Source: Chloroflexota bacterium | Lineage (GTDB): Bacteria > Chloroflexota > Dehalococcoidia > Plut-88900 | Assembly (NCBI GenBank): GCA_022572865.1 | Contig: JACZVB010000039.1 | Span: 1 to 8,783, forward strand | Direction of reading: 5' to 3' | Length of the DNA stretch: 8,783 nucleotides | Shown here: in pieces, positions 5,524 through 8,783 of the stretch | Layout: every line of letters starts with the position of its first letter | Numbering within the stretch: position 1 is the first letter of the stretch | Notes under the pieces: generated by a model | The model's database searches: none | What the model was told of the DNA's origin: nothing | Seen by the model: only the letters and a program-made list of their open reading frames with translations | Position numbers and translations under genes: made by a program

Positions 5524-5715
5524 ATAACAGGTCGGTACAGCACCCCTCAGCCATCAACGAGGCCCGGGGGCTCGCCGCCAGATGGGCCCGAACAGCTGGC
5601 TCATAGTCACCAGGCATTTATCAACTGAGATGGTGGTCAGAGCCTATGCACAGGAGCCAGCGCCCTAGCACTCCGCCCTCACAATGCTTCGTTGGGTGCG
5701 ACGGGGGCCGGGCCC
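5524..5715. other. 192-base convergent intergenic region
   Basis: It lies between the stops of the prepilin gene (plus) and the PIG-L gene (minus). Small GC-rich dyads are visible (around 5560-5574 and 5701-5716), but none has a usable loop plus a T-run, so I cannot assign an intrinsic terminator for either gene. No coding signal is seen. Confidence 0.5.
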
Positions 5716-6426
5716 TCAGTCGAAATTGAAGTGCTTAAAGGCCTCGGCGTACTCCAGGCCCCTGGCCTTCCCCACCTCACTGCGCCACAAGCGCATATAC
5801 TTATCTGCGTGCTCCGGCGTGACCTGGCTCCTGTGCTGCTTCAGGGCCTCGATAGCGGTCTCTATGGTGTCGGTCACGTCGAACCATTTGTCCGCGCCAT
5901 TGGCCCTATCCATCACCAGCAACTCCCCGACCTTGTGAGGCTCCAGGCCCTGCTCCAGCAGGTCGGGAAAGGTGAACCGGTCCCGGGCCGCGGGGAAGAC
6001 CGCCGACAGGGCCGCCTCACCTGCAGCCATATGATCGGGATGGCCGATATATCCCCTCTCCTCCAGGGCCCGATGTGGATAAGGGGCGATGAGGATCTCC
6101 GGCTTGAACTTGCGTATCTGCCGGACGATGTCTTTTCGCAGTGCCAGGGTGGGCTGGAGCATCGAATCCTCGTGGTCCAGAAACACCACCTCCTTTACCC
6201 CCAGAACGGCCGCCGCCGCAAGCTGCTCCCCTCGGCGTATCTTCACCAGTTCATCCGGTGTCATGCTGGGGCTATCGCTCCCCTTGCCGCCATCGGTGCA
6301 GATCACATACACCACCTCCATCCCCTCTCTGCACCAGAGGGCCACAGTCCCGGAGCACCCCCATTCGGCGTCGTCGGGATGGGCCACAACCACCATTCCT
6401 CTGCTAGGTTTCTCTTCTCTTGTCAC
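5716..6426 (-). CDS. PIG-L/LmbE family N-deacetylase
   Basis: This is a 236-residue zinc hydrolase of the PIG-L/LmbE fold, whose members remove acetyl groups from GlcNAc-containing compounds or cleave mycothiol/bacillithiol-type conjugates. The signature VVAHPDDAEWG (13-23) gives the metal ligands His16 and Asp19 and the likely base Asp18. The second zinc motif GHPDHMAAG (128-136) gives His132, and TDGGKG (44-49) is the usual glycine-rich loop. The GTG start at 6426 has AAGGAAG 11 bases upstream; the in-frame ATG ten codons later is possible but would abut the active-site strand. It follows the TauE/SafE gene by 119 bases on the same strand and is convergent with the prepilin gene. The substrate cannot be told from the sequence. 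Confidence 0.93.
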   Translation of the reverse strand: MTREEKPSRGMVVVAHPDDAEWGCSGTVALWCREGMEVVYVICTDGGKGSDSPSMTPDELVKIRRGEQLAAAAVLGVKEVVFLDHEDSMLQPTLALRKDIVRQIRKFKPEILIAPYPHRALEERGYIGHPDHMAAGEAALSAVFPAARDRFTFPDLLEQGLEPHKVGELLVMDRANGADKWFDVTDTIETAIEALKQHRSQVTPEHADKYMRLWRSEVGKARGLEYAEAFKHFNFD

Positions 6427-6545
6427 GGGCTATGCGCTTCCTTTCACAATTGCATAAAAGGTGAGCATCTTACCAACCCAGGGCCGTTAAAGCAATGCAG
6501 GCGTTTACGACAGACCCGCCTTACAGGTAAGCACCAATGCCCCAT

Positions 6546-7364
6546 CTAGCCGGCAAGCTCTCTGAGCAGCAGGCCCAGGCTCGCAGCGATTATCACCACC
6601 ATAACAATGTAACGCAACACCCTGTCGTTCATCCTTCTCATCAGCAGCGATGCCAGCCCGAACCCCAGAACTGCCCCGGGTACTAGGGCCAGAGTCAGGC
6701 TCAACCTCTCCAGGGTATACAGCCCCGTGGCAGCGTATAGGACCACGGCCTCCAGACCAACGAAGAGATAGTAGATGGCGATGGAGGCCCGGATAGATCG
6801 AGCCGACCATCCCTGGTTGACCAGGAACAGGGCCACCAGCGGTACGCCCACCCCCATTCCGGTCACCAGCATAGCGCCCAGAAATCCGATCAAGGGCCCC
6901 AGGACCCCCGCCCAGGGCAGCGGCCTTTGCACCCTCAAGACGCTGGGGATTGCCAGCAACAAAACAAGGGAGGCGATGGCGATTCGCATCGGCCCCGGAC
7001 TCACAGTGCTGAGTATCAGCACCCCGATGGGAACGGCCAGCAAGCCCGCCAGGGCCAGGGGAAGCACCCGGGCCACGGGGAGGTCGTGCCGGGCCCGAAC
7101 CCCGACCATCACCAGCACCAGAATAGAGAGGCTGTTGATGGTGGTGACCACGGACTGGGGGTCCAGCACCAGCAGCAGGATTGGCGATACCACCATGCCC
7201 ATGCCAAAACCCACGAGGCCCGTGACGGCGGAAGCCGCCAGGACCACCCCCAGGGCGAGGGCAAGCTCGGGACCGGAGAGCGGTATTTCGAAGATTACGT
7301 CACCTGTAACAGGGTAGTGTGTGGAAACCTTTGAGCCACTAAAGGTGCCGTGTTGACGGGTCAC
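6546..7364 (-). CDS. TauE/SafE family membrane transporter
   Basis: This is a 272-residue inner-membrane protein of the TauE/SafE family, whose studied members export sulfite, sulfoacetate or other small anions. It shows about eight hydrophobic helices (roughly 33-56, 57-68/72-90, 98-118, 126-142, 152-175, 193-212, 219-241, 248-268) and the family's two related halves. Each half has a Gly-rich motif: TGLVGFGMGMVVSPILL in the first half and IGFLGAMLVTGMGVGVPL in the second. The start is a GTG at 7364 without a clear Shine-Dalgarno. The first 30 residues are polar and could be partly untranslated, but no other usual start lies before helix 1. It sits 68 bases after the creatinase-like gene and is probably co-transcribed, which suggests export or uptake of a small organic or sulfur anion linked to that pathway (inference). 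Confidence 0.9.
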   Translation of the reverse strand: MTRQHGTFSGSKVSTHYPVTGDVIFEIPLSGPELALALGVVLAASAVTGLVGFGMGMVVSPILLLVLDPQSVVTTINSLSILVLVMVGVRARHDLPVARVLPLALAGLLAVPIGVLILSTVSPGPMRIAIASLVLLLAIPSVLRVQRPLPWAGVLGPLIGFLGAMLVTGMGVGVPLVALFLVNQGWSARSIRASIAIYYLFVGLEAVVLYAATGLYTLERLSLTLALVPGAVLGFGLASLLMRRMNDRVLRYIVMVVIIAASLGLLLRELAG

Positions 7365-7432
7365 TCAATCATCGAGGCCCCGGGCCCCACCTGGCGCAGA
7401 TCGTAGGGCCGTCTCGGCCTCCATGCATACCC

Positions 7433-8605
7433 TTAGGCAGTGATGCTTTTGAAGTCCCGGGGGTACCTGGTCATCACCTCCCGGCCGTTGTCGGTGACCA
7501 GGATCATGTCGTTCAGCATCAGCACCCCAACACCGGGCACGAACAGGGACGGCTCCATGGAGGTGATCATCCCGGGTTCGAGCACCGTATCGTTGTAGCG
7601 GCGGTATTCCCCCTTCTTCTCTCGCCCCCAGAAGGGGCCCATCAACCCGTGGGAGTGGCCCGTGCCGAACCCCTTGTGCTCAGCCACACCGTGCTTCTCG
7701 AACACCTTCAGGGCTGCATCGTCTACGTCTGAGAACCTGGCCCCCGGCCTGACGGCATCGATGCCACGGTCCTGGGCCTCCATCGCGATGTCGTGGTATC
7801 TCTGGAGCTCGGGGCTGATCTTTCCGATGACCCTTTTGCGGGCGATGGTACTGAAATATCCCATCACCAGCGGGTTGGCCCAGAGGGCGACCAGGTCTCC
7901 CTCCTGAAACCTCCGGCCTATGGCCCCGGCATGTCCCCAGATCCGGGGGCCTCCCTTTGCTCCCAGCTGGCCGGCCGTATAGTCGAACTCTGGAAAAAGC
8001 CTGGCGTACTCGGTGCAAAGAGCAGCCTCGGCCCTCTGCGATACCTCAATCTCCGTATCTCCTACCCGGATGTTCTCGTCCACCGCCGCGGCCGCTACAT
8101 CGCAAAGGGTAGCCAGCTTCCTGGTGAGGTCGATCTCCTCCTGGGACTTCACCATCCTCATCTCTTCTATAGGGTCCGAGACGTCTATCAGGTCCGCCTT
8201 TGGCAGAGAATCTCGCAGGGCCGTCCACAACACCACGGGAATCGAGTCCTCCTCCACCCCAAGCTTACCCTCCGCCACACCATTCTCGTTAAGGACCTCA
8301 TTAATCAACCGGACCGTTCCGGCCACGGTGTTCTCCGTGTCGGTATAGACTCGAACATCACTGAGCCAGGTGAAGTCCCTGACCCGTCCGGCCTCTATCC
8401 TGGGGGTAATGATCACGGGCTCGCCCTTCAGGGGCACCACCACTGCTGCATATCGCCCGTAGGGCAGCACGTAAAAGAACCCGCTAAAATAGACGATGTT
8501 ATGCACGGAAGTGCACACCACCGCGTCGACTCCCATTCTATCCATGATCTCCCTGGCACCGGCTATCCTCCGCTGAAACTCGCCATCTGAAAACACTCTA
8601 GGCAT
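7433..8605 (-). CDS. Creatinase-family (M24, non-metal) hydrolase homologue
   Basis: This 390-residue pita-bread-fold protein is closest in pattern to creatinase, which hydrolyses creatine to sarcosine and urea without metal. TSVHNIVYFSGF and YGRYAAVVV (32-57) match the creatinase N-domain, and GFGTGHSHGLMGPFWGRE with DTVLEPGMITSMEP (312-352) matches the C-domain. Against Pseudomonas creatinase, recalled from memory, with a constant offset of seven: His225 is the catalytic His232, His317 is His324, Arg328 is Arg335 and Glu351 is Glu358; Arg51 fills the Arg64 position. Peptidase metal ligands are absent (LWANPLVMGYF in place of the Asp motifs). However, the Glu262 position is Ala255 and the His376 position is Asn365. 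A strong GGAGGAAG (8619-8612) precedes the ATG. With soxBDA nearby, creatine or a related N-methyl compound is a plausible substrate, but the altered pocket makes true creatinase activity uncertain. Confidence 0.9.
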   Translation of the reverse strand: MPRVFSDGEFQRRIAGAREIMDRMGVDAVVCTSVHNIVYFSGFFYVLPYGRYAAVVVPLKGEPVIITPRIEAGRVRDFTWLSDVRVYTDTENTVAGTVRLINEVLNENGVAEGKLGVEEDSIPVVLWTALRDSLPKADLIDVSDPIEEMRMVKSQEEIDLTRKLATLCDVAAAAVDENIRVGDTEIEVSQRAEAALCTEYARLFPEFDYTAGQLGAKGGPRIWGHAGAIGRRFQEGDLVALWANPLVMGYFSTIARKRVIGKISPELQRYHDIAMEAQDRGIDAVRPGARFSDVDDAALKVFEKHGVAEHKGFGTGHSHGLMGPFWGREKKGEYRRYNDTVLEPGMITSMEPSLFVPGVGVLMLNDMILVTDNGREVMTRYPRDFKSITA

Positions 8606-8611
8606 AGATCT

Positions 8612-8619
8612 CTTCCTCC
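8612..8619 (-). promoter_or_regulatory. Strong Shine-Dalgarno of the creatinase-like gene
   Basis: GGAGGAAG on the minus strand ends six bases before the ATG at 8605. It fixes the start codon and is the best ribosome site in the window. Confidence 0.8.
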
Positions 8620-8675
8620 AAGATTACAAGGCCACGCCCCCGAAGGGTCCATAATCGTCAGTTCCCGCGGGCCTA

Positions 8676-8704
8676 TAGATACTACTCGGGGCGTAGACCG
8701 TCAA
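8676..8704 (-). promoter_or_regulatory. Candidate promoter of the creatinase-like/TauE/PIG-L genes
   Basis: TTGACG (8704-8699), a 17-base spacer and TATCTA (8681-8676) lie about 70 bases upstream of the ATG. The -35 is strong (5 of 6) and the -10 weak (3 of 6). The leader would be about 65 bases. Confidence 0.45.
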
Positions 8705-8739
8705 GGCCACAGGTTCAACAACTCGATACTCAGGACGCG

Positions 8740-8745
8740 TATAAT
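8740..8745 (+). promoter_or_regulatory. -10 box (TATAAT) of a probable divergent gene beyond the right edge
   Basis: The plus strand carries an exact TATAAT, and the window ends in AAAGGA (8778-8783), a good Shine-Dalgarno about 30 bases past the predicted start. Together they suggest a plus-strand gene whose ATG lies a few bases outside the window. No consensus -35 is visible. The same bases read TATTAT on the minus strand, so the direction is not certain. Confidence 0.35.
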
Positions 8746-8783
8746 AGGCGCGCAGTTGGGCGGCGGTGTGACACGATAAAGGA

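Noticed and set aside
6427..6545. Separate promoter for the PIG-L gene (TTGCTT-17-TAAGAT)
   Set aside because: Only 3 of 6 and 4 of 6 matches; read-through from the upstream genes is equally likely, so it was not listed as a feature.
5692..6549. 285-codon plus-strand open frame opposite the PIG-L gene
   Set aside because: It is antisense to a gene with intact zinc motifs; the composition is typical of a GC-rich mirror frame.
6775..7334. Two plus-strand open frames (180 and 135 codons) opposite the TauE/SafE gene
   Set aside because: Thr/Arg/Pro- or Gln/His/Gly-rich mirror translations of membrane-protein codons, with no independent support.
7793..8590. 265-codon plus-strand open frame opposite the creatinase-like gene
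   Set aside because: It is antisense to a conserved coding region; no recognisable domain and no ribosome site.
7433..8605. Xaa-Pro dipeptidase/aminopeptidase (metal-dependent M24) label
   Set aside because: The Asp metal ligands are absent, and the distinctive N-domain and His225 region follow creatinase instead.

Overview
The window is a compact, fairly GC-rich bacterial segment with short intergenic gaps. Nine genes are complete, a tenth is cut by the left edge, and all but one (the prepilin) lie on the minus strand. The gene mix is heterotetrameric sarcosine oxidase, a creatinase-family M24 protein, TauE/SafE and PIG-L proteins, a class III prepilin, a free-standing GspE N-terminal domain and a LuxR-type regulator. 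This would suit an environmental, possibly marine, free-living bacterium. A Chloroflexota (Dehalococcoidia/SAR202-like) source is plausible, but it is an impression from gene content and not proven here.

Left part (1-1740, minus): soxB-soxD-soxA, the beta, delta and start of the alpha subunit of tetrahydrofolate-dependent sarcosine oxidase. A near-consensus sigma70-type promoter (TTGACA-17-TATCAT) precedes soxB. The soxD/soxA junction is a GTGA stop/start overlap, and soxA starts at a GTG and runs off the left edge.

Middle (1822-5523): a surface/signalling block. In minus-strand order from the right it holds an atypical NarL/LuxR-type response regulator whose receiver has Gly where the phosphoacceptor Asp should be, a small two-helix membrane protein with a cytoplasmic coiled coil, and a stand-alone GspE/PilB N-terminal (MshEN-like) domain protein. 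A type IV prepilin/pseudopilin gene lies divergently on the plus strand. The most unusual feature is a duplicated upstream element. The response-regulator gene and the coiled-coil gene are each preceded by the same 58-bp box (46/58 identical, no gaps) holding two 9-bp direct repeats exactly 22 bp apart. A TAnnAT -10 hexamer sits at the same distance downstream in both, with no recognisable -35. This looks like an activator-dependent promoter shared by a small regulon.

Right part (5716-8783, minus): a creatinase-family protein, a TauE/SafE membrane transporter and a PIG-L/LmbE deacetylase, probably read in that order. The creatinase homologue keeps the catalytic His and carboxylate-binding Arg positions, but two guanidinium-pocket positions differ (Glu to Ala, His to Asn). 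Creatinase would make sarcosine and urea from creatine, so with soxBDA nearby the window may encode part of a creatine/sarcosine-to-glycine route, although the altered pocket leaves the substrate open. A TATAAT box and an AAAGGA at the right edge suggest a divergent plus-strand gene just outside the window.
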